The notes below the pieces were generated by a model. That model did no database searches, was not told the origin of the DNA, and saw only the letters and a program-made list of their open reading frames with translations. Both the position numbers and the translations under genes were made by a program. Source: Brucella tritici (GTDB taxonomy: Bacteria > Pseudomonadota > Alphaproteobacteria > Rhizobiales > Rhizobiaceae). Taken from it: a stretch of DNA of 64,000 bases. The stretch is from NCBI RefSeq assembly GCF_008932295.1, contig NZ_WBWA01000003.1, positions 124,001 to 188,000 on the forward strand, written 5' to 3'. Below are positions 28,935 through 37,365 of the stretch, in pieces. Each line of letters opens with the position of its first letter. The first letter of the stretch is position 1.

Positions 28935-29146
28935 GAACGATTCCTTATCACTTCCTTGAGTGATTCAATCGCTTGGGTGTTTCGCTCCATGGCAAGCGCG
29001 ATTTTGACGCCGTTTGCGGCACCTTTATCAACCTCGGCCTTATAGGCGATCCACAGCGAACGGCAGACTACCAGCAAGATCGCGATAACGACGCCGGGGA
29101 GGCCGTACTGTTCAACGAGTTTCGAGAATGCCCCCGACAAGTCCAT
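28931..29146 (-). CDS. Small single-TM protein in the lysis cassette (holin or antiholin candidate)
   Basis: The 71-residue protein has one strong membrane helix (GLPGVVIAILLVVCRSLWIAY) and a charged C-terminal helix. It is 15 bases after the spanin Rz1 gene and overlaps the next gene. Size, topology and place fit a small holin or antiholin, but no specific family was recognised. Confidence 0.6.
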   Translation of the reverse strand: MDLSGAFSKLVEQYGLPGVVIAILLVVCRSLWIAYKAEVDKGAANGVKIALAMERNTQAIESLKEVIRNRS

Positions 29147-29161
29147 CTCTGCCGCCTAAGT

Positions 29162-29407
29162 CTAGTAATTGCGCCTTAGCTGTTCATACCAAGCTTTTGT
29201 AGCGCGGATTGTCTGATTTGCGTTGTCAACCGCGACAACACATTGCCCGACGACAAGGCGAGCGTCATTCCCGCTTTGTGGGGAGCAGCCTTTTTCTTCT
29301 TGAAGCTGACTAGGAAACGGGGGCAGCTTTCCGCCGGAGGTCACGCAGCCGCTTAATATCGTCGTCAGTAAGGCGACAAGCAGGGTTTTTAGGTAGCGAT
29401 TTGGCAT
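29162..29407 (-). CDS. Rz1-like outer-membrane spanin lipoprotein
   Basis: The 81-residue protein has a lipoprotein signal (MPNRYLKTLLVALLTTILSG then C21) with the lipobox LSGC, a short linker with proline residues (GGKLPPFP), and a soluble end. Its start lies inside the Rz-like gene in another frame, and its end runs 148 bases past it. This overlapping Rz/Rz1 pattern is typical of two-component spanins, which fuse the inner and outer membranes at lysis. Confidence 0.8.
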   Translation of the reverse strand: MPNRYLKTLLVALLTTILSGCVTSGGKLPPFPSQLQEEKGCSPQSGNDARLVVGQCVVAVDNANQTIRATKAWYEQLRRNY

Positions 29408-29636
29408 AACTGGCGAGTCTCTTCTTGGCTTCGTTTGCTTCTTTCTTAGCGTCACGGGCGAGAGATTCCGCGTGTTCTGCGGCTTCTTCGAACAAGGCAA
29501 GGCTGCGGAGCGCCGAGTCACGCTCCGCCTTATACTGCCCCGCACGTGAAACATTGGCGTGGGCGTTCCAGCCTGCGAAATAGATGCCGAAGCATAAGGC
29601 GGCACCAATTGCGACGCGTAGTAAAAGGCCGTTCAT
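29310..29636 (-). CDS. Rz-like inner-membrane spanin
   Basis: The 108-residue protein has an N-terminal membrane anchor (LLLRVAIGAALCFGIYFAGW) and a long periplasmic coiled coil (AERDSALRSLALFEEAAEHA, EANEAKKRLASYA). ATG 29636 overlaps the muramidase stop (29633-29635) by ATGA. Together with the overlapping lipoprotein gene it forms the spanin complex. Confidence 0.82.
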   Translation of the reverse strand: MNGLLLRVAIGAALCFGIYFAGWNAHANVSRAGQYKAERDSALRSLALFEEAAEHAESLARDAKKEANEAKKRLASYAKSLPKNPACRLTDDDIKRLRDLRRKAAPVS

Positions 29637-30820
29637 ATAATCCGCCCCGCTTGATAACCAGCAAGACGCGATTTTTTGATGTTGCGGGCATACCAGAAAA
29701 GTGAGAACCCGGCGGCGGCAGCAATAAGCCACCAATTCCCTGCCGCCAACTCAACCAGAGAAGTCACCGGAGCGGATACGGCGCGCACTGTTTCCGACAA
29801 TCGTTCAAGGTCATCGAATAGTCCGGCCTTGTCCGCCGCGCCCGCCGAAGCACCGGCAATTGTGATTCCTGCGACGACCTGCGAACCGTCCGCCCCTTTG
29901 ACAATTGTGGACCCTTCGGCCCGTAAGTCGGCCATAGTCGCATTCTGCCTTGTTTCTGGAATTTTCGCTTCCGCCGTATCAAGGGCGGCTTGCGTTGCGG
30001 GTCCGACCACTCCGTCGACTTCAAGCCCGTTCTCTGCTTGGAAGGCCAGAACGGCCCGTCGCGTGCCGGTTCCGAAATCACTGTCAACCTTCACCGGGAA
30101 CCCTATTTCGTTGAGGCGCTTTTGAAGTGCCTCAACACGGTATCCGGCGGAACCGAGCCGTAAACCTGACGCGCGCACGGGGCTACCGATAAGCGGCGCT
30201 TTACCGGCATGTTTCGCATAAGCGATACGCATTTTCTCGCCATATACGGCGACTTGTCCTGTCCCGTTGTATATCCGGGCAACGGCATCGAAATCACGGT
30301 CACGCAACGAGTCGGCAAGGCCATTCCCCTTGAGAAAGCCGAGCATAGCTTTTACGTGGCTGTCTTCGGAGGCGCACATATCCGCAACAAAGGCTTGGAC
30401 ACTGCGCCAACCGCAAACCGCGTAGTTTTCACCGAGAACTTGGCCTAGACCGTAGCTCGCAGATTTCAACGCGGCAGCTTCATCAATTTTGATTGCTCGG
30501 CAAAGAAGATCAAGCGCCGCGCCGTTGTTCGGCTGGTCCTTATACCCGCCATCCGCTGGCTTGATCCATTTCTTTCGGGCTAATCCGGCCTTGACTGCTT
30601 TTTGTCGCTTTGCTGCCGGAAGGTTTTTGTAAAACTTATGCTTCTCAAAGAGAACTTTTACGCGGCCCGCACTGTCATATCCCTTGCCGTTCGATTCCAC
30701 CTCGACAATTGCAAGGGCGACCGCAGTTTCGCAGCCGAGTTCGGTGGCAAGCGCCGCAATTCCGTCCGCGCTCCGCTTAGCCATGTTGCCTGCCATCAAA
30801 GCATTAATGATATCGCTCAT
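29633..30820 (-). CDS. Phage endolysin: N-acetylmuramidase with peptidoglycan-binding and C-terminal membrane domain
   Basis: The 395-residue protein has an N-terminal muramidase domain of the DUF3380 type with likely catalytic E42 (ALAIVEVESNGKGY) and the family segment KVLFEKHKFYKNL, then a peptidoglycan-binding domain near residues 205-265 (LRLGSAGYRVEALQKRL, DFGTGTRRAVLAFQ), and a C-terminal membrane helix (NWWLIAAAAGFSLFWYA) with a basic end. GAGG upstream supports ATG 30820. The membrane tail is unusual for an endolysin and could tether it until holin action. Confidence 0.85.
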   Translation of the reverse strand: MSDIINALMAGNMAKRSADGIAALATELGCETAVALAIVEVESNGKGYDSAGRVKVLFEKHKFYKNLPAAKRQKAVKAGLARKKWIKPADGGYKDQPNNGAALDLLCRAIKIDEAAALKSASYGLGQVLGENYAVCGWRSVQAFVADMCASEDSHVKAMLGFLKGNGLADSLRDRDFDAVARIYNGTGQVAVYGEKMRIAYAKHAGKAPLIGSPVRASGLRLGSAGYRVEALQKRLNEIGFPVKVDSDFGTGTRRAVLAFQAENGLEVDGVVGPATQAALDTAEAKIPETRQNATMADLRAEGSTIVKGADGSQVVAGITIAGASAGAADKAGLFDDLERLSETVRAVSAPVTSLVELAAGNWWLIAAAAGFSLFWYARNIKKSRLAGYQAGRII

Positions 30821-30830
30821 TTCATCCGCC

Positions 30831-32159
30831 TCAATCTTCGGGTGCTTCAATAATGAAATCGTCGGTGTCTTTGGCATCAATGGCCGGTTTCGTGGGGGTT
30901 TCCGGCGCGTCGCTATCGACCTTGTCGTCTTTTCCCGGCTTCGATTTTTTGACCGTGGCCGTTACGTCCGATTGCTTTTCGTTGAAAAGCTCTGCGTCCA
31001 GCGTGGTCACATACCCGTCGCGGGTGAAGCGGTGGACACACGTTTTCACGCGCCAAAGGGTGGGAATGTATGGACGGAATTGATCGAGCGTGAGCCTTGC
31101 TTCGGCCTGCGCTTCCGGCATTCCGCCAAGGCGACAGTTAAACGATGCTTGTGAGCGTGAGGCTTGATTTTTTGCCTTGGTTACTGCCGCGACGGCCTCG
31201 GCCTCATTGTGATAGCTATAACGCAAGTCCTGATAAGGTTCCTTGCCAGCGGTTACGACATGCTTCTCGCCGGTCCGGGTGTCCGTCCACGTCGCCCTAA
31301 CTCCGCCCTCGTCGTCGTCATCGTTGCCGCTGGTATCCGGCGCACTGATAATCTCTTCATCCGCTGCCGCCATCAACGCGCGGGATCGCGATGCGGGACT
31401 ATCTTCCGGGGCCTCAATGATGAAGTCGCCGGTTTCAATGCCGGAATGTTTCGAAGCTGATGCGCTCTCGCCGGATGCTCCGGCCTTCTTCAAGCCTTTG
31501 GCTTTACCGGCTTCTTTGCGTGCCGAATATTTGAATTGCCATTCTTCGCAGTCAGTTTCTTTGATCTTAATTTCGGCCAACTGCTCGCCATTGACGCTCT
31601 TGCCGGTCCCGCGTTTTGAAAAAACGAGCTTGCCGTCGACTGGCCTTGCAACGGCGTCATGTTCTTCGGCAAGCCGGGTCGCGAAGGACATATCGGATTC
31701 GTTGTGCTGGTCGATATGGCGGATAACGATTTCTGCCAGTTCGGGATCGGCGACGAATTCGTAACCGTTGCGTTCCGCTATTTCCTTCCCGATTTCGCCT
31801 ATTGTTTTTTGATGATAGCTTTGGGTTCGGGCGGCACGGAAACTCTTAGCCATCGCAGCCGCTCGCCCCGTCACAACAATAATGCGCGGCGGCGAGGTAA
31901 CGTCGATGTCGTCAATTAGGTAGGTTCCACGCTTCGCGCTTTTGCCGTCGCGGAACCCCATTTCGATTTCAAGCACTGTGCCGATAATCGGCAGGTCGAC
32001 CACGCCGGAATCGCTGACGCGCGGCCTGTCATCTATTTCCAGCCTGCAACGGTCGCTTTTGTCTTCCGCTTCGTCATGACATTCTACAGAAATAAGGCGG
32101 TCGCCGAGGTTCCCGGTGATATCTTTGCCTTGAGCTTTGATGATTACAAACGGCTTCAT
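30831..32159 (-). CDS. P2 gpD-like tail hub/late control protein
   Basis: The 442-residue protein resembles phage P2 gpD, the baseplate hub that joins the tube to the spike. The middle contains IDQHNESDMSFATRLAEEHD, the typical gpD block, and an EDSPASRSR linker. An acidic linker near residue 260 and a second copy of the FIIEAPED string at both ~245 and the C terminus are peculiar. It follows gpX by 3 bases. Confidence 0.9.
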   Translation of the reverse strand: MKPFVIIKAQGKDITGNLGDRLISVECHDEAEDKSDRCRLEIDDRPRVSDSGVVDLPIIGTVLEIEMGFRDGKSAKRGTYLIDDIDVTSPPRIIVVTGRAAAMAKSFRAARTQSYHQKTIGEIGKEIAERNGYEFVADPELAEIVIRHIDQHNESDMSFATRLAEEHDAVARPVDGKLVFSKRGTGKSVNGEQLAEIKIKETDCEEWQFKYSARKEAGKAKGLKKAGASGESASASKHSGIETGDFIIEAPEDSPASRSRALMAAADEEIISAPDTSGNDDDDEGGVRATWTDTRTGEKHVVTAGKEPYQDLRYSYHNEAEAVAAVTKAKNQASRSQASFNCRLGGMPEAQAEARLTLDQFRPYIPTLWRVKTCVHRFTRDGYVTTLDAELFNEKQSDVTATVKKSKPGKDDKVDSDAPETPTKPAIDAKDTDDFIIEAPED

Positions 32160-32162
32160 AGC

Positions 32163-32378
32163 TCAATCCCAAATTCTGATGACGGGGAGCGCTTCAGGTT
32201 TTGGCAGTTCGGGGAGAATGACTCTGACCCCCGCCTTAAGGCGGAGCCCGGTCGCAGCAATGCCACGGTTGGCCGCGAGTACGCGCTCAACGGCGAGGGG
32301 CAATTGCGCTGCCGTATAATACTTCCAGCATATGTAATCCAGCATTTCGCCATCCTTGGCGATATAGATTTCAGCCAT
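32163..32378 (-). CDS. P2 gpX-like tail protein (LysM-like)
   Basis: The 71-residue protein (MAEIYIAKDGEMLDYICWKY, then VLAANRGIAATGLRLKAGV) has the LysM-like fold of gpX, which binds the tail tube end. ATG 32378 overlaps the gpU gene end by 8 bases. Confidence 0.88.
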   Translation of the reverse strand: MAEIYIAKDGEMLDYICWKYYTAAQLPLAVERVLAANRGIAATGLRLKAGVRVILPELPKPEALPVIRIWD

Positions 32379-32781
32379 TGTTCGGGCCCTCGCCGTCTTC
32401 ACCATATGACTTGAGTTCAAGCGTAAATTCTTGCTTTCGGGGAGCGCCGTTCGGGTGAAAGTAGGTCTGCCGCTCTTCGACCTCTGTGATGACGAAGCGC
32501 CCGAATACCCGGCCTGTTCCCGACACCAACATCAAGGGAGAGCCTTGCTCCGCAATGCCCCGCATCTCTTCGACCTGACCGAAACCAGAGCGCCAATGAG
32601 GGTAAACGGTGCCTTCCAGCGTGAAGGTTTCATGGCCAGCACCGATGAATTGCATGGCGGGGTGTCGACCGATCCGCTCCTGCGATTCCCAACGGTATTC
32701 TGATTTTCGCGTTAGTGTCTGGTAAGCTGCGGTGTCGATAGAGAACCGAAACGGACCTAGCCCCATCATCGTGTAAGCCAT
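32371..32781 (-). CDS. P2 gpU-like tail protein
   Basis: The 136-residue protein opens MAYTMMGLGPFRFSID and has YRWESQERIGRHPAMQFIGA, the family pattern of gpU. GGGGGAG close to ATG 32781 favours it over TTG 32796. It is needed for tail completion in P2. Confidence 0.88.
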   Translation of the reverse strand: MAYTMMGLGPFRFSIDTAAYQTLTRKSEYRWESQERIGRHPAMQFIGAGHETFTLEGTVYPHWRSGFGQVEEMRGIAEQGSPLMLVSGTGRVFGRFVITEVEERQTYFHPNGAPRKQEFTLELKSYGEDGEGPNNG

Positions 32782-32792
32782 ATCTCCCCCGA

Positions 32793-34688
32793 TCAATCCG
32801 AAAGCGAGGACGCGACGCCTTCGGCGTGCTGGTCGTTCGCGCTTTTCATTGCAGAACGAACGGCGGCGCTGATTTCGCCCGGCGTCATGGCTTGGGTATG
32901 AATATTGAGATTTACCGTCTGCGGCGCGTGGACGGTCTTATTTTCTATTGGTGCCGGAACTTGGGCTTGCGGCTGGACAACAACCGGCGCGAGGTCGTCG
33001 CGCGTTTTGCCCGGCATAACGTCTGTGGTGCCCTTGTATCCAGTTTTGCGCGCTTGCTCGGCTTCCCTGATGCGCAAGACTGTTTCTGCGCCCGGTGAGG
33101 TTCGGCCACCGGATTCGCCGCCGGAAAACAGCCCCTTGATACCTTCAAGTAGCCGATTAGCCGGGGAGTTCTCGAAATCGTCTTTATCGCGAAGGAATTC
33201 AAAACCTAGAACTTTGTTCAGTTTTTTTCCGCCATTATCCATAATGGCGCGATTCCAAGCGTCTTCTTGTTCCTGCCCTTTTTTAAGATTGGCTTCGTAT
33301 TCTTCGCGGGAGCCGGGTTTAAGTACCTGATCCGGCATACTACTGATTGCCTGATATGCGGCCCATGCGCCGAAACCACGGAAAACATTGCGTAGAATAC
33401 CGCGCATGCCCGTGCCGAAGGCGCGGCCATATGCTCCGCCTGCTTTTGTGCCAGCCGCTGCAGCTTCCTTTTCAGCCCCCGCAAAAAGATGACCTAAACC
33501 CTTGATCGCTAGTCCTAGCGCATTGAAAGCTACGCCTGCTATAGCTTTGCCGAGCCCGCCAAGAGCAAGGGCAAGAAGCGCGACGCCAGTGATCGCGGGT
33601 GCAAGTACCCACAATGCCAGAAGGCCCAAGCCCGCCTTAAGCGGCCCTCCGAGGAAGTCGACAAAGGGCTTTATCTTCCCATAGGCTTCAACAAACCCTT
33701 GCGCGAATTCCGAAATCTTGCGGCGTAAATCGGACGTGGGATCAAGAAGGTCGCGGAAAATCTGCCGCAACCGCTTCGCCCACTCGCCGATCTTTTGCCT
33801 AATCAGCTTTGCATTGGCGTCGTACCATTTATTAAACGCGTTCGCTAAATCGATGAAAACCGGCATAAGCTGGACGCCGACGAAGCGCCTCAAGCCATCC
33901 AGTCGGGCCATAACGGAAAGCTGGCTTTCCGAAAATTTCTTGCCGAGTTCGATAGCGGATTTGCCAAGAATACCGCCTGCACGCCCGGCCTCGCGACCGA
34001 GGCGGTTCAGTTCTTTTCCATTGTCACGAAGGAGAGGAAGTAACAGCGTTGCGTCACTCGCAATTGCCTCCATGTAGAAAGTCATGTCAGCTTGAGACAG
34101 GTTGGCTTTCTGCAAGTAATTGACGTAAAGTTGCAAGGCTTCCGAAGAAGTCAACCCACGGAATTCGCGCTGTATTGCTTTCGCCGATTTCCCAACGCGC
34201 TTCGGTATATTCTCAAAGAAGTCCTTCATAGGACCGCTTTCGTTTTGAAAGTAGTCGCCTATTTTGTCGTTTACGTCTTTGAGAATGTCCGCAATCTTTT
34301 CAGATTCCAAACCGACCGTTTTCCCGGCAAACGCCCACTTCTGAAAGGCCACGGGAGCCATCCCGGCCACATCAGATAGTTTGCCGATCTCGCTGCCAAC
34401 TTCGGCGGTTGCTTTCGAAAGGCCCAATAGAACAGCAAGCAAACCGCCACCGCCTACACCAACAAGTGCAGTGAATAGCGATAGCCTTTTTGCGGTTCTG
34501 GCGATGCCTTGGCCGAGACCGGTAAAGGCACGGGTGACGTTGCGGATTTGCCGCGTCACTCTGTCGAAGCCCAAGCGTTTGCCTATGGCTGCTAGCGATG
34601 CTTGCACGCGCGCGCTCATACGCTTGATCGGTCCGGTAATTCGGTCAATCAGTGATAGCGTAAGTGTTGCTTCGGCTTGTGCGCCCAT
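32793..34688 (-). CDS. Tail tape measure protein (P2 gpT-like)
   Basis: The 631-residue protein has the coiled-coil and Gly/Ala-rich pattern of tape measure proteins: ATLTLSLIDRITGPIKRMSA at the start, a membrane-active hydrophobic core near residues 350-380 (LGLLALWVLAPAITGVALLA), and a Pro/Gln-rich linker before the end. It sets tail length; its size predicts a fairly short P2-like tail. It lies downstream of the E/E' frameshift genes as usual. Confidence 0.9.
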   Translation of the reverse strand: MGAQAEATLTLSLIDRITGPIKRMSARVQASLAAIGKRLGFDRVTRQIRNVTRAFTGLGQGIARTAKRLSLFTALVGVGGGGLLAVLLGLSKATAEVGSEIGKLSDVAGMAPVAFQKWAFAGKTVGLESEKIADILKDVNDKIGDYFQNESGPMKDFFENIPKRVGKSAKAIQREFRGLTSSEALQLYVNYLQKANLSQADMTFYMEAIASDATLLLPLLRDNGKELNRLGREAGRAGGILGKSAIELGKKFSESQLSVMARLDGLRRFVGVQLMPVFIDLANAFNKWYDANAKLIRQKIGEWAKRLRQIFRDLLDPTSDLRRKISEFAQGFVEAYGKIKPFVDFLGGPLKAGLGLLALWVLAPAITGVALLALALGGLGKAIAGVAFNALGLAIKGLGHLFAGAEKEAAAAGTKAGGAYGRAFGTGMRGILRNVFRGFGAWAAYQAISSMPDQVLKPGSREEYEANLKKGQEQEDAWNRAIMDNGGKKLNKVLGFEFLRDKDDFENSPANRLLEGIKGLFSGGESGGRTSPGAETVLRIREAEQARKTGYKGTTDVMPGKTRDDLAPVVVQPQAQVPAPIENKTVHAPQTVNLNIHTQAMTPGEISAAVRSAMKSANDQHAEGVASSLSD

Positions 34689-34691
34689 TGC

Positions 34692-34811
34692 TTAATCGCT
34701 TTTGGTCGGAAGGCGGGCTACCGCGTGGGTTCGCCATCGGCGAAGCTCCGCAACTTCCATTTCAAACATTTCGGAAGGCTGCCAATGGAACACCACGGCA
34801 ATGTCGGCCAT
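34692..34811 (-). CDS. GpE-family tail chaperone part (P2 E'), expressed by -1 frameshift or alone
   Basis: This 39-residue frame (MADIAVVFHWQPSEMFEMEV, then ELRRWRTHAVARLP) matches the GpE family of P2-like phages. It stays open upstream through the end of the E gene, so it can be fused to E by a -1 shift at GGGTTTT (34865-34871), giving a 139-residue product. It may also start independently at ATG 34811. Confidence 0.85.
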   Translation of the reverse strand: MADIAVVFHWQPSEMFEMEVAELRRWRTHAVARLPTKSD

Positions 34812-34834
34812 GATGTTTTCAATGACGCCGAGGC

Positions 34835-35110
34835 TTAGCCCGTCTTCGCCGCCTTCCGCTTCATAAAACCCTCAATTATGAGGGTCACCGCTTCGATATC
34901 GGCGGCGTCCATTTCGTCAAAAAGCTCCGGGGGATTGCCCGATAGCTGCGAAATCGCATAGGCGGCTTTATCGACGTCATTATCCAGCCGTTCGATATTC
35001 CGAATATCCTTGCCTTTCAGGCGGCGAAAATGGAGTTCCGTAATTGTGCGGCCTTCGATGGTGATAGGCTCAAGAAGCGTGTGCCTCACCGTTTTGCGGA
35101 TATCTTCCAT
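34835..35110 (-). CDS. P2 gpE-like tail assembly chaperone
   Basis: The 91-residue protein (MEDIRKTVRHTLLEPITIEG, then RTITELHFRRLKGKDIRNIE) is the phage tail assembly protein E family. It ends with TAA at 34835-34837. A slippery GGGTTTT occurs in the zero frame as G-GGT-TTT at codons 81-82, just before the overlap with the GpE frame. Both products are chaperones that coat the tape measure during tail assembly. Confidence 0.88.
   Translation of the reverse strand: MEDIRKTVRHTLLEPITIEGRTITELHFRRLKGKDIRNIERLDNDVDKAAYAISQLSGNPPELFDEMDAADIEAVTLIIEGFMKRKAAKTG
34865..34871 (-). other. Programmed -1 ribosomal frameshift site (GGGTTTT)
   Basis: The minus-strand heptamer GGGTTTT is phased exactly as X-XXY-YYZ relative to the E gene start at 35110. 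After slippage the ribosome reads TAT-GAA-GCG... and continues in the open E' frame to TAA at 34692-34694. P2 uses a different heptamer at the equivalent place. Prediction only. Confidence 0.8.
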
Positions 35111-35119
35111 ATCGATTCC

Positions 35120-35623
35120 TTAAATGCCTACAGCGTTGCGGGCGGCGGCAAGTTGATCCTCCCCGCCGAATTTCCGCACCATGTTGATGATATCGATTTC
35201 GCAAAGCTCTTCGTCTTTCTGCCGGAAGCGGAAGTACGAAAGATCATAAGTAAGCGTCTTGGTTGACTTAGTAGCCGGTGCCCACTGCGAGAATTCGGTG
35301 TTGGAGAGCATGCCACGCATGTTGACGACAACGGCCTCAACGTTGCCGCCTTGGGCCTGCACGGCCCCGCGCAATACCAACGGAACTTCGGGCTTGCCGA
35401 TAAGGCGGATGATTTCAGGAGAGTAATCGGAAATCACAAGCTGCGCCTGCATGGCCTGCATGCCAAGCTCAATCCGCATGACGCCATCCATGCCGCCCGC
35501 GCGGTGATCTTCCATTTGAAAAGCCAGCGGCGGCAGAGTGGCATTGTCGGCACGACCGGCATAGCTGGTGCCGTCAATGTAGACGTTGAACGCCTTAAGC
35601 TGGCGGGGAAGTTGAGAGCCCAT
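35120..35623 (-). CDS. Major tail tube protein (P2 FII-like)
   Basis: The 167-residue protein opens MGSQLPRQLKAFNVYIDGTS and contains AGGMDGVMRIELGMQ, as in FII tube proteins. The ATG overlaps the sheath stop as TAATG, so expression is coupled. It forms the inner tube of a contractile tail. Confidence 0.92.
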   Translation of the reverse strand: MGSQLPRQLKAFNVYIDGTSYAGRADNATLPPLAFQMEDHRAGGMDGVMRIELGMQAMQAQLVISDYSPEIIRLIGKPEVPLVLRGAVQAQGGNVEAVVVNMRGMLSNTEFSQWAPATKSTKTLTYDLSYFRFRQKDEELCEIDIINMVRKFGGEDQLAAARNAVGI

Positions 35624-37050
35624 TATACCAAATCCTCAAGATAGTCGCCGACAAGGCGCATACGGAAGATGACATGCTCGGCGGGATACACGCCGGAGAT
35701 TTCGACGTTAAACCAAGCCTTTCCTTCCATGATGGAAGCCGGAGAGTTCAAATCCGGGTCGGGATAACAGTTGCCGCCGGATATCGCGCCGAGGGCTTTT
35801 AGCTGGCGAAGGAAGGCGTTGACGGATTCAGAAACGTCATCGAAATAGGTTTTTGTGATACCCCGGTCGACCGCCCACAAATGCGATGAAAGAATGGAGT
35901 CGCCCACGATATCGTGCAGCCGCACGATGTTGAGAAAGGCAAATTTCGCATCGCTGGAAAGCGTACGGTTACCCCAAAGGCGGTAACCGTCCTCATTGAT
36001 GATGGTGGCGACGTTCGCTTCATTAAGCAGATTTGCGCGGCTGTTCGCATCGTTCAGCGTGAAATCAATGGGGCGGGCCGTTCCTACAATGCCATTGATG
36101 ACATTATTTGATGGTGACCACCAAAAACCACGGTCGTTATCGATCTTTGCGATCAGGCCAGCAACAGCCGGGGAGGCCGGTTCAATTTCAACGTTTCCGC
36201 CGCGCGCCACCTTTACGCCGGGATCAACCAAATAGACGCGGCGAGAACCAAAATCGTCCGCATACTTGATCGCATCTGCGTCGTTTGTGTTCGGCCCATC
36301 GGCGACGATAATCGCCTTCAGACGTTCCGCAATGCCGATAAGCTCCGCCACTACAGGATTCGCAGTAGCGCCAAGAATAAGCGTTGTCGCTGCACCCTCC
36401 AGCCCTTCGCACGCCGAAAAATCGGGCTGCGGGGCAACGGTGTAGCGGCCCGCCGCAGTGATGGTAATTTTCGTTAGCTTCCCGTCTGCGACCGTAAAGG
36501 TGCCAGCCGCGCCGCTGCCATTTCCTCCGGTAAAAGCTAAGTCGAAGATACCATCGGTTCCGCCTGCGCCGCTGTTTGTAATAGGACCGCTACCGGCAAC
36601 ACCGACCGGACGTTCGCCCGTGGCACCGGGAACGCAGATGATACGGGGTTGCTGCCCCACAACCGATTTCGCGGCAAGTAGGGCATGGACGCCCTTGTAA
36701 GCGCCGGTTACGGGATCGACGCCACCAAGGATATTTGCGAGCGTTTCCGCGTCATTTTCGCCCTCGGCAACGCGGACCACGACGACAACCGCGCCGATCT
36801 GGTCAAGGATTTGGTCAAGAGCACGAGGAAGCGTACCCTTGCCACCCTGAATCGCGTTCATTGACAGTTTTGCCGCCTCCGCGCGCGAGCCCGCTATGAG
36901 AACCGGCGTATCCAGCGGGAAGGCGAGGGGGTCGGCGTCCGGTGCCGTGCCGACAATACCGATAACAGAAGAGCGGACAACTCGCACCGGGCGCGGGCCG
37001 TCATCAATTTCAACTATCTCAACACCGTGAAGAAACTGCGACGCAGCCAT
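35623..37050 (-). CDS. Tail sheath protein (P2 FI-like)
   Basis: The 475-residue contractile sheath protein has the family N terminus (SQFLHGVEIVEIDDGPRPVR, then VVRSSVIGIVGTAPDADP), the GTLPRALDQILDQIGA helix, and the conserved C-terminal domain (RTLSSDAKFAFLNIVRLHDI, NVEISGVYPAEHVIFRMRLV). It shows that this is a myovirus-type tail. Operator-like repeats lie in the upstream spacer. Confidence 0.94.
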   Translation of the reverse strand: MAASQFLHGVEIVEIDDGPRPVRVVRSSVIGIVGTAPDADPLAFPLDTPVLIAGSRAEAAKLSMNAIQGGKGTLPRALDQILDQIGAVVVVVRVAEGENDAETLANILGGVDPVTGAYKGVHALLAAKSVVGQQPRIICVPGATGERPVGVAGSGPITNSGAGGTDGIFDLAFTGGNGSGAAGTFTVADGKLTKITITAAGRYTVAPQPDFSACEGLEGAATTLILGATANPVVAELIGIAERLKAIIVADGPNTNDADAIKYADDFGSRRVYLVDPGVKVARGGNVEIEPASPAVAGLIAKIDNDRGFWWSPSNNVINGIVGTARPIDFTLNDANSRANLLNEANVATIINEDGYRLWGNRTLSSDAKFAFLNIVRLHDIVGDSILSSHLWAVDRGITKTYFDDVSESVNAFLRQLKALGAISGGNCYPDPDLNSPASIMEGKAWFNVEISGVYPAEHVIFRMRLVGDYLEDLV

Positions 37051-37180
37051 TTGTCCAATTCTCCGTTATTGACAAAACGTCAATCAAATCCCCAAGTTAT
37101 GGAGTAATGCGCCAATTTTAGATGGCGCATTTGCATTTCGTAAATGAAGGAAGCGGCGAACCGCCTACAGAATTCGCCGT
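37051..37180. promoter_or_regulatory. Spacer upstream of the sheath gene with two operator-like motifs
   Basis: This 130-base spacer is long for the tightly packed late operon. It contains the perfect dyad TTGAC-AAAAC-GTCAA (37069-37083) and TTTGCATTTCGTAAA (37130-37144), both members of the motif class seen near other prophage promoters. A secondary promoter for sheath and tube could lie here. Regulatory role inferred. Confidence 0.5.
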
Positions 37181-37351
37181 TTAGACCTCGGCCTTGGTCG
37201 CTTCGATTATCGCGGCTTCATGATTGGCTGCGACGCTACCAAGCAACACAACCCGGCCATGATCCGGGCGATGCCAGACCGGCCCAACCTTGATCGGCTC
37301 GGAGAGCTTTACTTCGTAGTAGGTCGACGGCTCCCACTTCTGTTTTGCCAT
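37181..37351 (-). CDS. Small late-operon protein, unknown function
   Basis: The 56-residue product (MAKQKWEPSTYYEVKLSEPI...) has no recognised family. AAAGGA lies 7 bases before ATG 37351. It lies between the DUF4815-like gene and the sheath gene and has a small beta-rich pattern (VGPVWHRPDHGRVVLLG), possibly a virion accessory or chaperone. Confidence 0.65.
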   Translation of the reverse strand: MAKQKWEPSTYYEVKLSEPIKVGPVWHRPDHGRVVLLGSVAANHEAAIIEATKAEV

Positions 37352-37365
37352 GCTTGAGTCCTTTC

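Noticed and set aside
32905..33330. Plus-strand frames opposite the tape measure gene
   Set aside because: They overlap a long minus-strand gene in an ordered tail cluster and have no start signal.
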